Shown here piece after piece: positions 7,524 to 17,218 of a DNA stretch of 61,155 nt. Position 1 is the stretch's first letter, and every line of letters begins with the position of its first letter. The translations under genes and the position numbers were made by a program. Source of the DNA: Leisingera daeponensis DSM 23529 (GTDB lineage: Bacteria > Pseudomonadota > Alphaproteobacteria > Rhodobacterales > Rhodobacteraceae); contig NZ_AXBD01000006.1 of the NCBI RefSeq assembly GCF_000473145.1, forward strand, positions 56,293 to 117,447, written 5' to 3'. The notes under the pieces were generated by a model, which saw only the letters and a list, made by a program, of their open reading frames with translations, ran no database searches and had not been told where the DNA came from.

Positions 7524-8695
7524 ACCGCCACCAGTTCCGGGGTAAGGCCCAGGGCCGACAATTGCGCCCCGATTTCGGGCAGGTAGACCGGGTTCATGAC
7601 GATCACGGTATCGGGCGGCGCCGCCTGCAGGCTGTCCGGGGCGCTGACGGGATGGCCGGTGCCGGGCAGGTATTTGCCCTGTTTGAACGGGTTGATGTCG
7701 ATGACCTGCGCCACCTCCTGCCCAAGGCCGTTGGTGGTCAGGAAGGACACGCCTTTCGAACCGCCGCCCCAGATGGCCACCCGCTGGCCGGCGGCGTGGC
7801 GGCTGCGCACGAATTCCGTCCAGTGACGGCGGACCTCCGCGACCTTTTGCGGAAACCGGGCCGCCAGGGCGCGCACCGTCTCCAGGTCGTCCTCCTGCGG
7901 CAGCGCAGGGCGGCCTGCCGCGGGGGCTGCGTACTGGATGATGTACTGGCCGTCATAGGCCAGATACAGCCCGGTCACATCAAAGCCCGCGCGCCGGAAC
8001 AGCCGCGCGTGGCTGCCTTGCGTGAAATAGGAGCAATGCTCATAATAAATGTCCCAGAAGGCGCCTTCCTGCAGCACCCGCTGCACATCCGGCGTTTCAA
8101 AGAACAGGCCCGCGGCGGTATGCCCGTCCAGCACCTGCACGATGTCCTGCATGAAGCGGCCGACCTCGGGGATATGCTCCAGCGTGTGGCGGCAGACGAC
8201 GAAATCGGGCGGCTCGGCGATGGTGGCGGGATCGAAGAATTCGCGCTGGAAGCGGATCTCCCGGCCCTGCGCCCCGGGCAGGCGCTCCGGGATGAAGCCG
8301 GGGTCGACCCCCAGCCCGAGGGTGCCGGTCTGGCGGGCAAGCTCCTGCAGGAACTCGCCCTTGCCGCAGCCGATTTCCAGGGTCCGCTTGCCCTTCAGGT
8401 CGTAAAGGGAGGCCGCTTCCGCCGCGAGATCGCAGGCGAACCGGTTGAAGGTGCCGGAGAAATGCTGGCTCTCCTCGGTGGCGGAGGCATAGTCGACCAG
8501 CGACAGGTCGAACACCGAATTGAAGATGAAGCCGCAGCCGCCGCAGAACATCAGCACCAGCGGATGGCGCGGAAACTGCCGCGCCTCCTCCGCGCTCTCC
8601 AGCAGGATGCAGCTTTGCACCGGGATGGCGTCCAGCCGGTAGATCTCCGCGAGGTCCCGGCTGCTGCAGGCCGGGCAGGCGCTCTTGCCGCTCAT
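7520..8695 (-). CDS. Zinc-type class I SAM methyltransferase, second of array
   Basis: 391 aa and a clear paralogue of its downstream neighbour: CPACSS and [11 protein letters not shown] (zinc site), [12 protein letters not shown] (SAM motif I), [14 protein letters not shown], and a C-terminal [12 protein letters not shown] followed by [14 protein letters not shown]. The start is placed at ATG 8695, where ATGA overlaps the stop of the fusion gene upstream; a longer reading antisense-like extension to 8815 has no support. Being the same length as its neighbour suggests tandem duplication. The target is probably a nucleotide sugar made by the same operon; regiospecificity cannot be read from sequence. 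Confidence 0.8.
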   Translation of the reverse strand: MSGKSACPACSSRDLAEIYRLDAIPVQSCILLESAEEARQFPRHPLVLMFCGGCGFIFNSVFDLSLVDYASATEESQHFSGTFNRFACDLAAEAASLYDLKGKRTLEIGCGKGEFLQELARQTGTLGLGVDPGFIPERLPGAQGREIRFQREFFDPATIAEPPDFVVCRHTLEHIPEVGRFMQDIVQVLDGHTAAGLFFETPDVQRVLQEGAFWDIYYEHCSYFTQGSHARLFRRAGFDVTGLYLAYDGQYIIQYAAPAAGRPALPQEDDLETVRALAARFPQKVAEVRRHWTEFVRSRHAAGQRVAIWGGGSKGVSFLTTNGLGQEVAQVIDINPFKQGKYLPGTGHPVSAPDSLQAAPPDTVIVMNPVYLPEIGAQLSALGLTPELVAV

Positions 8696-11034
8696 CTGCT
8701 GCTGTCCTGTTCCGGGGCGCTGACGATCTCGAGGCCGGGGATCGGGACGACGAATTTCCCGCCCGCCTCCAGAAAGGCCTGCTGCTGGCGGATGATCTCG
8801 TCGCGGAAATTCCACGGCAGGATCATCACGTAATCCGGCTTGTCCTGCATCAGCTTCTCCGGCGCGTCGATCCGGATCCGCACGCCGGGCATGTATTTGC
8901 CCTGCTTGTGGATGTTCTTGTCCACCGCATATTCGATGGCGCGGCCGTTCAGGTTCAGGAAGTTCAGCATGATAGTGCCCTTGGCGGCGGCGCCATAGGC
9001 CGCGATGCGCTTGCCATCGGCCTTCAGCGCGCCCACCAGCCTGCGGGCCTTGTCGCGGAAGGCGCGCACCCGGGCGCCGAAGCTCTCATAATACTCGAAC
9101 CGGTCGAGCCCCAGCGCGTGCTCTTCCGCCAGAAGGCCCTGCACCGCATCCGTGACGGCTGCGCATTTGCTGAAATAGAGCCGCAGCGAGCCGCCGTGGA
9201 TCGGCAGGCGGCGGACATCGTTCAGGTAGAGCCCGTGCCGCTCGAACAGCGCCTTGGCGGATCCGGCCGAGAAGTAGCACAGATGCTCGTGGTAGATGGT
9301 GTCGAATTCGATGAAGTCGATCATGTCGCGGACATAGGGGAACTCGACGACAACGATGCCGTTGTCCGCCAGCAGGTCCGCCATTCCGGCCACCAGGTCG
9401 TTCTGATCGGCGACATGGGCCACCACGTTGTTGGCGATGATCACATCCGCCCGCCTGCCCTGGGCGCGCAGGCCCGCGGCAACGCGGGTGCCGAAGAAGT
9501 CGACAACCGTCTCGATCCCCTTTTCGCGCGCCGCCCTGGCGGGCTGGCTGGCGGGGTCGATCCCCAGGACCTGGATGCCCTGCGCCTGGAAGTTCTGCAG
9601 CATGTAGCCGTCATTGGAGGCGATCTCGGCCACCAGGCTGTCCGGCCCCAGGCCGCGCATCCTGATCAGCTCCTCCGCGTTTTCCCGGGAATGCTTCAGC
9701 AAATCCTCGGAATAGGAGGAGAAATAGACATAGTCGTCGCCGAACATCTCTTCGGCCGGGCGGGTTTCCAGCAGCTGCACCAGGGTGCAGCCCGGGCAAT
9801 AGCCCAGCCGCAGCGGCACCAGGGTTTCCTGCTGCGATGGCCCGGCCGCCTCCAGCAGCCCGTCCGAGCGCGGCATCCGCCCCAGGTCGAGGATCGGCTC
9901 CAGCCCCTGATGGCCGCAGGAGATGCACTGCACCCGGGCGCTGTCGGAGGCAAACTGCGCCTGCTCCGCATCCGGGGCCTGCGGGGGGCGGGCGGCCTCG
10001 CCTGCCGGGGTATGCTTCAGGGTGACATCGATGATGCCTTCGCCAATCAGCTTCTTGATATGGCCGATGCGCTGATAGCGCGGCCCCTCGAATTCCTCCA
10101 GCGTCAGCTTCTGCGCCTGGTAGGCCTCATAGAGCGACTGCGCGCCGCGGCGCGCATCCCACTGCGGCTTGAACTGCGGCATCACGCGCTGGATCTTGTC
10201 GCAGTTCACCCGGTAGGACCGCTTGTCCGGCCCGGCGCCCTCGGCGAAGGTGACCTGGCAGCCCGGCACCACATCGGCGACGATCTCCGCCAGCTCGCGG
10301 ATCTGGTAGTTGTGCCCGGTCACGCCGACATTGAACGCCTCGTTGCGGATCTTGTCCGCCGGCGCCTCGAGCGTTGCCAGGAAGGCGCGGCTGATGTCCT
10401 CGATATGGGTGATCGGCCGCCACGGCGTGCCGTCCGACTTCATATGGATATTGCCGGTTGTCACCGCCCAGGCGACCAGGTTGTTCAGCACCAGGTCGAA
10501 CCGGATGCGCGGGCTGACGCCATAGGCGGTGGCAGAGCGCAGGAAGGCCGGGCAGAAGCCGTCATCGGCCAGCTCCGCCAGCGCCAGCTCCGACTTCACC
10601 TTGCTTTCGCCATAGGGGGTGACCGGGTTGAAGGCGCCGGTCTCGTCGATGAAATCCTCCCCCGATGCGCCGTAGTTGGAGCAGGAGGAGGAAAACACGA
10701 ACCGCTGCACCCCCGCCGCCTTGGCGGCGCGGGCCACTTTCATGGTGCCTTCGAAATTGATGTCATAAGTGGTTTCCGGGCGGAAATCGCCCAGCGGATC
10801 GTTGGACAGCGCCGCCAGATGCAAAACCGCATCGAACCCCAGCAGATCCGCGGTTTCGACATCGCGGATGTCCTTGCGGATCTCGGGCACCTGCGGCATC
10901 TCCCCGCCCGGCGCGAAGGTGCAGCGCTCGTAAAGATCGCTGTCAAGGCCGGTCACCTCATGCCCGGCCGCCGTCAGCATCGGGGTCAGCACGGTTCCGA
11001 TATAGCCCCGGTGGCCTGTCACCAGTACACGCAT
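8692..11034 (-). CDS. NAD-dependent epimerase/dehydratase fused to a zinc-type methyltransferase
   Basis: 780 aa. Residues 1 to about 340 are an extended SDR nucleotide-sugar epimerase/dehydratase: the NAD motif GHRGYIG, a catalytic S-Y-K set in FSSSCSNYG and [10 protein letters not shown], and the substrate-site stretch [10 protein letters not shown]. After a linker of about 40 residues rich in Ala, Pro and Gln comes a methyltransferase with CISCGHQG and [22 protein letters not shown] as motif I, and a C-terminal [15 protein letters not shown] domain. The start is ATG 11034, two bases after the rfbF stop. Such epimerases and methyltransferases are usually separate neighbours; here one continuous frame joins them. 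Inferred role: altering then methylating the CDP-glucose-derived sugar. Confidence 0.82.
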   Translation of the reverse strand: MRVLVTGHRGYIGTVLTPMLTAAGHEVTGLDSDLYERCTFAPGGEMPQVPEIRKDIRDVETADLLGFDAVLHLAALSNDPLGDFRPETTYDINFEGTMKVARAAKAAGVQRFVFSSSCSNYGASGEDFIDETGAFNPVTPYGESKVKSELALAELADDGFCPAFLRSATAYGVSPRIRFDLVLNNLVAWAVTTGNIHMKSDGTPWRPITHIEDISRAFLATLEAPADKIRNEAFNVGVTGHNYQIRELAEIVADVVPGCQVTFAEGAGPDKRSYRVNCDKIQRVMPQFKPQWDARRGAQSLYEAYQAQKLTLEEFEGPRYQRIGHIKKLIGEGIIDVTLKHTPAGEAARPPQAPDAEQAQFASDSARVQCISCGHQGLEPILDLGRMPRSDGLLEAAGPSQQETLVPLRLGYCPGCTLVQLLETRPAEEMFGDDYVYFSSYSEDLLKHSRENAEELIRMRGLGPDSLVAEIASNDGYMLQNFQAQGIQVLGIDPASQPARAAREKGIETVVDFFGTRVAAGLRAQGRRADVIIANNVVAHVADQNDLVAGMADLLADNGIVVVEFPYVRDMIDFIEFDTIYHEHLCYFSAGSAKALFERHGLYLNDVRRLPIHGGSLRLYFSKCAAVTDAVQGLLAEEHALGLDRFEYYESFGARVRAFRDKARRLVGALKADGKRIAAYGAAAKGTIMLNFLNLNGRAIEYAVDKNIHKQGKYMPGVRIRIDAPEKLMQDKPDYVMILPWNFRDEIIRQQQAFLEAGGKFVVPIPGLEIVSAPEQDSSR

Positions 11035-11036
11035 GG

Positions 11037-11813
11037 TCACTTCTCCCAAACCGCCCAGGGGCGCTGCCCGGAATTCCACAGTGTCTGCAGGATGTGCTTG
11101 TCGCGCAGCGTGTCCATCGCCGCCCAGAAGCCGTCATGGCGGTAGGCCATCAGCTGGCCGTCCTTGGCCAGGTTTTCCAAGGGCGCATGCTCGAACATCA
11201 CCATGTCCCCTTCGATGTAGTCGAACACCTGCGGCTCCAGCACGAAGAAGGCGCCGTTGATCCAGCCCTCGGCGGTCTGCGGCTTCTCCTCAAAGGCGGT
11301 GACCTGGTCGCCGTCAAACCGCATGTGGCCGTAGCGGGCGGGCGGGCGCACCGCGGTGATGGTCGCCAGCTTGCCGTGATAGCGGTGAAAGGCCAGCAGC
11401 TTGTCCAGATCCACATCGGACACCCCGTCGCCCCAGGTCAGCATGAAGGTTTCGTTGCCCAGGTGCGGCTGCAGCCGCTTGACCCGGCCGCCGGTCAGCG
11501 TCTCATCGCCGGTTTCGATCAGGTCGACGGTCCAGGGGGCATGCTGCTGGTCATGGCGCACCACCGGATCGGGGCGCCCCATATTGACGGTGATACTGCC
11601 CGCCAGCGTGCCGTATTCGGCAAAATAGCGTTTGATGTAATCGCCCTTGTAGCCCAGGGCGACAGAGAAATCGTTATATCCGTAATGGGAATAGATCATC
11701 ATAATATGCCACAGGATCGGCATCCCGCCGATTTCCACCATCGGCTTCGGCCTGACGGAGGTCTCCTCTGCCAGACGGGTTCCCTTGCCGCCGGCAAGAA
11801 TAGCCACTTTCAT
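11037..11813 (-). CDS. rfbF: Glucose-1-phosphate cytidylyltransferase
   Basis: 258 aa, the usual family length. It makes CDP-glucose from CTP and glucose-1-phosphate. Nucleotidyltransferase motif [18 protein letters not shown] opens the protein, with the family patterns [24 protein letters not shown] (metal and nucleotide site) and [11 protein letters not shown] near the C-terminus. GGGAG lies seven bases before ATG 11813. It is the first gene of the four-gene operon, two bases before the epimerase fusion. A dedicated CDP-glucose 4,6-dehydratase (rfbG) is not seen, so either the fused SDR serves that step or the gene is elsewhere. Confidence 0.92.
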   Translation of the reverse strand: MKVAILAGGKGTRLAEETSVRPKPMVEIGGMPILWHIMMIYSHYGYNDFSVALGYKGDYIKRYFAEYGTLAGSITVNMGRPDPVVRHDQQHAPWTVDLIETGDETLTGGRVKRLQPHLGNETFMLTWGDGVSDVDLDKLLAFHRYHGKLATITAVRPPARYGHMRFDGDQVTAFEEKPQTAEGWINGAFFVLEPQVFDYIEGDMVMFEHAPLENLAKDGQLMAYRHDGFWAAMDTLRDKHILQTLWNSGQRPWAVWEK

Positions 11814-12128
11814 AAAACGTCTCCCTTGATGGAGTTACTGGAAACACGGGGATCCGGTCCGGGCAGCGCGGTTCCGGCCGGCGCAGCGCCCTGCTGCACC
11901 CGTCCCTTTTTCTGGGCGGGCGAGACGGCAAAAACGCTGGCCGCGGACACAGCCGGAGCACATCTTTCCGGCATTTCGCAACGCAGCATACGGAACAATC
12001 CCGACCTTAGCAGAACCACTTAGACCCCCGGCGGGGGCAGAATATTGACCCCCTTGACGGAACGGTAATCCGAAACCTTCACAAGTAAAGGCCGGCACCG
12101 GCTGCCGGGCAGCCGGCAGCGGCGCCCT
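11814..12128. other. Intergenic region upstream of rfbF
   Basis: No gene is seen. It should hold the promoter of the rfbF operon on the minus strand. A GC palindrome, CCCCCGGCGGGGG, lies near 12027-12039, and a long hairpin near 12098-12116 belongs to the end of the RTX gene. Confidence 0.5.
12098..12116 (-). terminator. GC-rich hairpin after the RTX gene
   Basis: CCGGCTGCC and GGCAGCCGG form a 9-bp inverted repeat with a one-base centre, 12 bases past the RTX stop. There is no T run on the minus strand, so it is a weak intrinsic terminator or an mRNA-end stabiliser. Confidence 0.5.
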
Positions 12129-14366
12129 TCAGAACAGGAAATCATCCGCATCCAGCTGGCCGGGGCGCAGGTCCTCCAGGAAGATCCTGCCCGACCCGGT
12201 GCCGATCAGCGTGCCGCCGTCCGCCCGGCTGATGTCGAGGCCGTCAAACCCGTCCGCCGCCGCCCCGCTCAGGTCGATCAGGTCCGTGCCCGGCACGAAA
12301 TCCGCGACCGTGTCGCGGCCGTGGCCGCGGGCAAAGACAAAGACATCGGCGCCGCCCTGCCCGGCCAGCTTGTCGTTGCCGCCGCCGCCCTCCAGCCGGT
12401 CATCGCCGCCGCCGCCGGTCAGCCGGTCCGCGCCGCCGCCGCCCTTCAGCAGGTCGCCGCTGCCGCCGCCCGTCAGCCTGTCATTGCCGCCGCCGCCGAT
12501 CAGCCGGTCCGCGCCGCCGCCGCCCTTCAGCAGGTCGCCGCTGCCGCCGCCCTTCAGCATGTCATCGCCGCTGCCGCCCATCAGCCGGTCCGCGCCGCTG
12601 CCGCCCTTTAGCAGGTCGCTGCTGCTGCCGCCCTTGAGAGTGTCGCTGCCGGTACCGCCGTCCAGCCGGTCGCGGCCGCTGCCGCCCAGCAGCAGGTCAT
12701 CGCCGCTGCCGCCCTTGAGGGTATCGGTGCCGCCGCCGCCCGCCAGCACGTCGCTGCCCGCCAGGCCGTCCAGCAGGTCGCTGCCGCCGGTGCCCGAGAT
12801 CCGGTCGCTGCCGCGGCTGCCGTAGAACCCGCCGCCGGGCAGGGTCACGCCGGGGGCCTGGCGCTCCGGGAAGGCAAACTGCAGCGAGGGGCCGAACACA
12901 TCCTCCAGCGCCAGTTCGCCGCCGCCCTCCTGCACCAGCAGGATCCGGGTCTCCCCCGCCTCGATCTCGATGCCAAAACTGCGCCCGCGAGCGTCCAGCT
13001 GGGCAGCGCTGCGGAGGTCCTCGAACAGCGACAGGTCCAGCCGGTCCTCGCCGGGGGTGAAGCCGCGCACCGTCACCGCTCCGGCCGCCGGGTTGATGAC
13101 AAAGACATCGGCGCCGCTGCCGCCGTCCAGTGCGCCGCCGCGGGCGCCTGCCACCAGCACGTCGTCGCCGGCCCCGCCAAAGAGGTCCGCACCGCTGCCG
13201 CCGCCGTCCAGCACGTCATTGCCGGCGCTGCCGTCCAGCCGGGCGGCGCCCGCCGCCGCCAGCCGCACCTCCCCCAGATCCGCCAGCGGCAGGGTGAACC
13301 GGCTGATGCCGCCTGCCGCGCCGGAGGCGGCAAAGACCTGCAGCGCGCCGCCCGCAACCGCCGCCTCCAGCGCGGTTACGTTCTGCAGCCCCAGACCGGG
13401 CATATGCTCCAGGCTCTGCAGGTGGATCAGCCCGGCGCCAGGCGCCAGGGTGAACAGGCTGAGGCCGCCGTCATTTCCCGCCGCCAGCACCAAAACATGG
13501 CCCTCCGCCTCCACCACCTCCAGCGCGCTGACGCCGCCAAAGCGGGTCATCGCGGTGTCCATCAGCTGGGCCTCAAGGCGCAGCCCCCCGTCCGCCGCCA
13601 CCTGCACCAGGGTGAGCGAGCTGCTGCCCGCGGCGCCGATCAGCGCCCAGGATTTGCCGAAGGCCTCAAAGCTTTCCAGCGCGGTGATGCCAGAGATGGA
13701 CAGCCCCTGCGCCGCGCCCAGATCATCGGCCGGGCTCAAGGCGCCGGTGGCGGCATCGGCGCGGCAGCTGTGCAGCCCTTGCGCATCCGCCGCCAGCAGC
13801 ACCGGGCCGCCAGCGGTCTGCACCGTCGCCAGCAGCGCCGCCGGATCCAGCTGCAGGGCGCCGCTGCCGCCCGCGGCGGCGGTCCGGCCCTGCACATCGC
13901 CCGCCGCATCCAGCTGCCAGCCCTGCAGCGCGCCGCTGGCGGCCCCCACCGCGTAAAACGCCGATCTGCCGCCCGCCAGCTCCAGCAGCGCTACCGCGCC
14001 GAAGCCGCCCGCATCGGCGCCCGCCAGCGCGTCGCGCTGCTGGCCGCCCAGGCTGCCGCCGTCCTGCAGCTCGTAATAGGTCAGGTCGCCCCCGCTGGTC
14101 TGGCCCTGCACCAGCCGCACCGCACCGCCCGCCTCGGCCAGCTGGACCGGGCCGGTGCGCAAGGATACCGCGCCATGCAGCTGCTGGCCCGCCAGCTGCG
14201 GCAGGCTGCCATCGCCGGACAGCTGCCAGCGGCTGATGCCGCCATTCAGGCCGGTGACGGCATAAAGCGTGGCCTGGCCGTCCTGCACCGCGATTTCCAG
14301 ATCGCGCAGGCCGGTGCCGAAAATCAGATCCTCCGTGCCGAACCGTCCGGTGAATGCCAGTGCCAT
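12129..14366 (-). CDS. RTX (haemolysin-type calcium-binding) protein with beta-propeller-like N-terminus
   Basis: 745 aa. Residues 1 to about 370 hold degenerate repeats of the form GGISRWQLSGDG, like a beta-propeller. A short RTX block lies at about 375-422 and a long one at about 515-670, made of GGSGxDxLxGG-type nonapeptides. A C-terminal cap (DVFVFARGHGRDTVADF) is typical of type I secreted proteins. There is no N-terminal signal peptide. AAGGAG lies eight bases before ATG 14366. RTX repeats bind calcium and fold outside the cell. A role as surface or matrix protein beside EPS genes is inferred. No type I ABC exporter is seen in the window, so secretion would depend on chromosomal genes. 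Confidence 0.88.
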   Translation of the reverse strand: MALAFTGRFGTEDLIFGTGLRDLEIAVQDGQATLYAVTGLNGGISRWQLSGDGSLPQLAGQQLHGAVSLRTGPVQLAEAGGAVRLVQGQTSGGDLTYYELQDGGSLGGQQRDALAGADAGGFGAVALLELAGGRSAFYAVGAASGALQGWQLDAAGDVQGRTAAAGGSGALQLDPAALLATVQTAGGPVLLAADAQGLHSCRADAATGALSPADDLGAAQGLSISGITALESFEAFGKSWALIGAAGSSSLTLVQVAADGGLRLEAQLMDTAMTRFGGVSALEVVEAEGHVLVLAAGNDGGLSLFTLAPGAGLIHLQSLEHMPGLGLQNVTALEAAVAGGALQVFAASGAAGGISRFTLPLADLGEVRLAAAGAARLDGSAGNDVLDGGGSGADLFGGAGDDVLVAGARGGALDGGSGADVFVINPAAGAVTVRGFTPGEDRLDLSLFEDLRSAAQLDARGRSFGIEIEAGETRILLVQEGGGELALEDVFGPSLQFAFPERQAPGVTLPGGGFYGSRGSDRISGTGGSDLLDGLAGSDVLAGGGGTDTLKGGSGDDLLLGGSGRDRLDGGTGSDTLKGGSSSDLLKGGSGADRLMGGSGDDMLKGGGSGDLLKGGGGADRLIGGGGNDRLTGGGSGDLLKGGGGADRLTGGGGDDRLEGGGGNDKLAGQGGADVFVFARGHGRDTVADFVPGTDLIDLSGAAADGFDGLDISRADGGTLIGTGSGRIFLEDLRPGQLDADDFLF
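12361..12800 (-). repeat. RTX-coding tandem DNA repeats
   Basis: 27-bp units that encode RTX nonapeptides are arranged partly as near-identical 81-bp triplets, for example the segments beginning near 12420 and 12501, which share a long run of identical bases. This points to recent unit duplication and makes copy number here prone to change or misassembly. Confidence 0.75.
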
Positions 14367-14638
14367 GACCCGCTCCTTTGCGCTTGCGATCCAGGACTCA
14401 GGCTGGCGGACCCGCCGGGCGCAAAGCGGGAAGCAAAACGGGCGAAATCAGGGACATTGTTTACAGATTGACGACAATTGCGCGAACAGGCCGGGAACGG
14501 GGCCGGAACAGACGCCTCCTGCCCCGCCCTGCCCGCAGCCGTTGCGTCCCCGGCGCACGCCCCGTTAGCGCCCGCTTGACCCGGCTCTGGCACTCTGGCG
14601 CGGATCCCGTTTCCCGCCACAGCCGGAGCCCCTGCCCC

Positions 14639-15820
14639 ATGACCCAGTCCTCGCCGATCCTTGCCCTGCCCTACCTGATGCCCTCCCAGGCGCAGAAACA
14701 TGTGACCCACAACGAAGCGCTGCAGCTGCTGGATGCCCTGGTGCAGCTCAGCGTTCAGGGGTTCGATGCCGCCACCCCGCCCGCCAGCCCGGCCCCGGGC
14801 GAGAGCCATGCGCTTGGCGCGGCGCCGCAGGCGGCCTGGGCCGGCCATGCCGGCGAAATCGCGGTCTGGCAGGGCGAGGGCTGGCTGTTCCTCGCCCCCC
14901 GGCCCGGCTGGCGCGCCTGGAGCCTGGCGGAGGCGGAACTGCGGGTCTGGGACGGCAGCGCCTGGATCCTGCCGCCCGCCGCCACCCAGAACCTGGCCCG
15001 GGTCGGGGTGGGCACCGCCGCAGACGCCGCCAACCCGCTGTCGGTCTCCGGCCCGGCAACGCTGCTGACCCATGCCGGAGCGGGCCATCAGCTCAAGGTG
15101 AACAAGGCCGCCGGCAGCGACACCGCCTCCGTGCTGTTCCAGTCCGGCTGGAGCGGCCGGGCCGAGATCGGGCTCGCGGGCAATGACGATTTCTCGGTGA
15201 AGCTCTCCGCCGATGGCAGCGGCTGGAGCACCGCGCTGGCGCTCAAGGCAAACGGCCGCGCGGGCCTTGGCACCGCCAGCCCGGCGGCGCATCTGGAGAT
15301 CCTGGGCGGCAGTGCCGACTACCTGCTGGCAGGCGATGGCAGCACCGGTTTCCGGCTTGGCGCGGACGGCAACGGCAGCTGCTCCGGCGCCTGGTCCGGC
15401 GGCGGCGCTGATTACGCGGAATGGTTCGAATGGGCCGACGGCAACCCGGACGCCGAGGACCGCCGCGGCCTCAGCGTGGTGCTGGAAGGCGCCAGGATCC
15501 GCCCGGCCCGGCCCGGCGAGGTGCCCATCGGCGTGATCAGCAGCAATCCGGCGGTGATCGGCGACGGCGATCTGGACGGCTGGAAGCGCCGCTGGCGGCG
15601 CGACGCCTATGGCGGCCTGCTGCGCGATGCGGCAGGGCAGCCGCAGGAAAACCCCGCCTATGATCCCGGGCGGCCTTACGTGCCGCGCTCAGAACGCCGG
15701 GAATGGGCGCTGGCGGGTCTTCTGGGCAAGCTCCGGCTGCGCCGCGGCCAGCCCGCAGCGCCGGGCTGGACCCGGATGCGGCAGATCTCCGCGGAGGTGG
15801 AGGAATGGCTGGTGCGCTGA
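14639..15820 (+). CDS. DUF2793 protein with peptidase G2 (autoproteolytic chaperone)-like C-terminus
   Basis: 393 aa. The N-terminal pattern LALPYLMPSQAQKHVTHNEA is characteristic of DUF2793, a family frequent in Rhodobacteraceae phages and gene-transfer-agent-like tails. The middle resembles tail-fibre shaft repeats (GLGTASPAAHLEILGG). The C-terminal third, with DYAEWFEWADGNPD and IGVISSNPAVIGD, resembles the peptidase G2 intramolecular chaperone that trims itself from phage tail spikes. ATG 14639 starts the family motif. It diverges from the RTX gene. Phage-type fibre proteins in EPS regions could act on or bind polysaccharide; that is inference. No other phage gene is seen nearby. Confidence 0.75.
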   Translation: MTQSSPILALPYLMPSQAQKHVTHNEALQLLDALVQLSVQGFDAATPPASPAPGESHALGAAPQAAWAGHAGEIAVWQGEGWLFLAPRPGWRAWSLAEAELRVWDGSAWILPPAATQNLARVGVGTAADAANPLSVSGPATLLTHAGAGHQLKVNKAAGSDTASVLFQSGWSGRAEIGLAGNDDFSVKLSADGSGWSTALALKANGRAGLGTASPAAHLEILGGSADYLLAGDGSTGFRLGADGNGSCSGAWSGGGADYAEWFEWADGNPDAEDRRGLSVVLEGARIRPARPGEVPIGVISSNPAVIGDGDLDGWKRRWRRDAYGGLLRDAAGQPQENPAYDPGRPYVPRSERREWALAGLLGKLRLRRGQPAAPGWTRMRQISAEVEEWLVR

Positions 15821-15924
15821 GGCCCGCCGGGGCCTTGCGCCGCCCGTACCCTTCGTCCCTACCCTTTGGCGCCCTGGCCGCGGGCGCGCAACTGCAAACG
15901 CGGCCCGCTTTGCGGCAGCCCGGG

Positions 15925-17184
15925 TTACGCCAGCCCGACCACGTCGATCAGCTTCAGCCCTTCCGGCAGCTTGTCCTTGAGGCCGGCAAAGGCAGAGTGC
16001 TTGACCAGCACGCAGGCCACATCGGCTGCGGCCAGCGCCTGGTCCAGGTCCGCAAGCACGATGCCGCCTTCGCCCAGCGGCGCGGGCAGCGTCTTGATAT
16101 GCGGCTCTACCGCCAGCACCTGGCAGCCCAGCTTGCTGAGTTCCGCGGTGATCCCCAGAGCGGGGCTTTCGCGCAGGTCGTCAATATCGGGTTTGAACGC
16201 CAGGCCCAGGCAAGCCACCTTGATGTCTTCCATCGCGCGGGACGGGTCCGCAGCCAGCACGTCCATGACCGCATCGCGCACCTTCTGCAGGACCCATTTG
16301 GGCTTGCCGTCATTGCCATTGCGGGCGGCGCGGATCAGCTTGGCCTCCTCCGGAGCGGAGGCGACGATGAACCAGGGGTCCACGGCGATGCAATGGCCGC
16401 CGACACCGGCGCCCGGCTGCAGGATATTGACGCGAGGGTGGCGGTTGGCCAGCGAAATCAGCTCCCAGACGTCGATGCCGAACTTGTCGCAGATCACCGA
16501 CAGCTCGTTGGCAAAGGCGATCTGCACATCGCGCGAGCTGTTCTCGGTCAGCTTGCACATCTCGGCGGTCTTGGCATCGGTGACGATGCAGTCGCCCTGC
16601 ACCACCTTCTTGTACATCGCAATCGCCATCTCGCTGGCGCGTTCGGTCATGCCGCCGATGATGCGGTCATTTTCCACCAGTTCGCGCACCACATGGCCGG
16701 GCAGCACCCGTTCGGGGCAATGCGCCACCTGCACGTCAGCGTCATTGCCGGCATCCTGCGGGAAGCTCAGGTCCCGCCGTGCCTCGGCCAGCCAGGCCGC
16801 CATCTGCTCGGTGGCGCCAACCGGCGAGGTGCTTTCCAGCACCACCAGATCGCCCGCCTTCAGCACCGGGGCAATCATATTGGCCGCCGACTGGATGTAG
16901 CTCAGGTCCGGCTCATAGCCTTCCCGGAACGGGGTGGGCACGGCGATGACAAACGCCTCGGCCGGCTCTGCCTCAAGCGTTGCGCGCAGATTGCCATCGG
17001 TGACCGCCTTGTGAACGATCCCGTCCAGCTCCGGCTCAACGATGTGGATTTTGCCTGCATTGATCGTCTCAACCACCTTGGGGGAGACATCAACGCCAAT
17101 GACTTCGACCCCCCGGGCGGCAAACAGGGCGGCAGTCGGCAGGCCGATATAGCCCAAACCAATCATCGAGATACGATCAAACAT
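15925..17184 (-). CDS. wecC: UDP-N-acetyl-D-mannosamine dehydrogenase
   Basis: 419 aa, typical length. It oxidises UDP-ManNAc to UDP-ManNAcA with two NAD. The N-terminal Rossmann motif is ISMIGLGYIGLPTAALFA; the central domain has ESTSPVGATEQ and CPERVLPG; the catalytic Cys lies in GVGGHCIAVDPWF; and the C-terminal UDP-binding part has GLAFKPDIDDLRESPA. It starts 34 bases after the wecB stop, so the two form an operon and act in sequence. WecC is told from UDP-glucose dehydrogenase by VPTPF and the VGGHCIAVDP form of the Cys motif. Confidence 0.93.
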   Translation of the reverse strand: MFDRISMIGLGYIGLPTAALFAARGVEVIGVDVSPKVVETINAGKIHIVEPELDGIVHKAVTDGNLRATLEAEPAEAFVIAVPTPFREGYEPDLSYIQSAANMIAPVLKAGDLVVLESTSPVGATEQMAAWLAEARRDLSFPQDAGNDADVQVAHCPERVLPGHVVRELVENDRIIGGMTERASEMAIAMYKKVVQGDCIVTDAKTAEMCKLTENSSRDVQIAFANELSVICDKFGIDVWELISLANRHPRVNILQPGAGVGGHCIAVDPWFIVASAPEEAKLIRAARNGNDGKPKWVLQKVRDAVMDVLAADPSRAMEDIKVACLGLAFKPDIDDLRESPALGITAELSKLGCQVLAVEPHIKTLPAPLGEGGIVLADLDQALAAADVACVLVKHSAFAGLKDKLPEGLKLIDVVGLA

Positions 17185-17218
17185 CTTGTCCTCATTATCC
17201 AGGTATTTGAAATTCTGC

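Noticed and set aside
7562..8833. 423-aa plus-strand frame
   Set aside because: Antisense to the second methyltransferase, which has clear zinc and SAM motifs.
8908..11145. 745-aa plus-strand frame
   Set aside because: Antisense to the epimerase-methyltransferase fusion and to the end of rfbF, both well supported.
12361..12800. CRISPR-like array
   Set aside because: The regular repeats encode RTX nonapeptides in frame, with no unique spacers and no cas genes.
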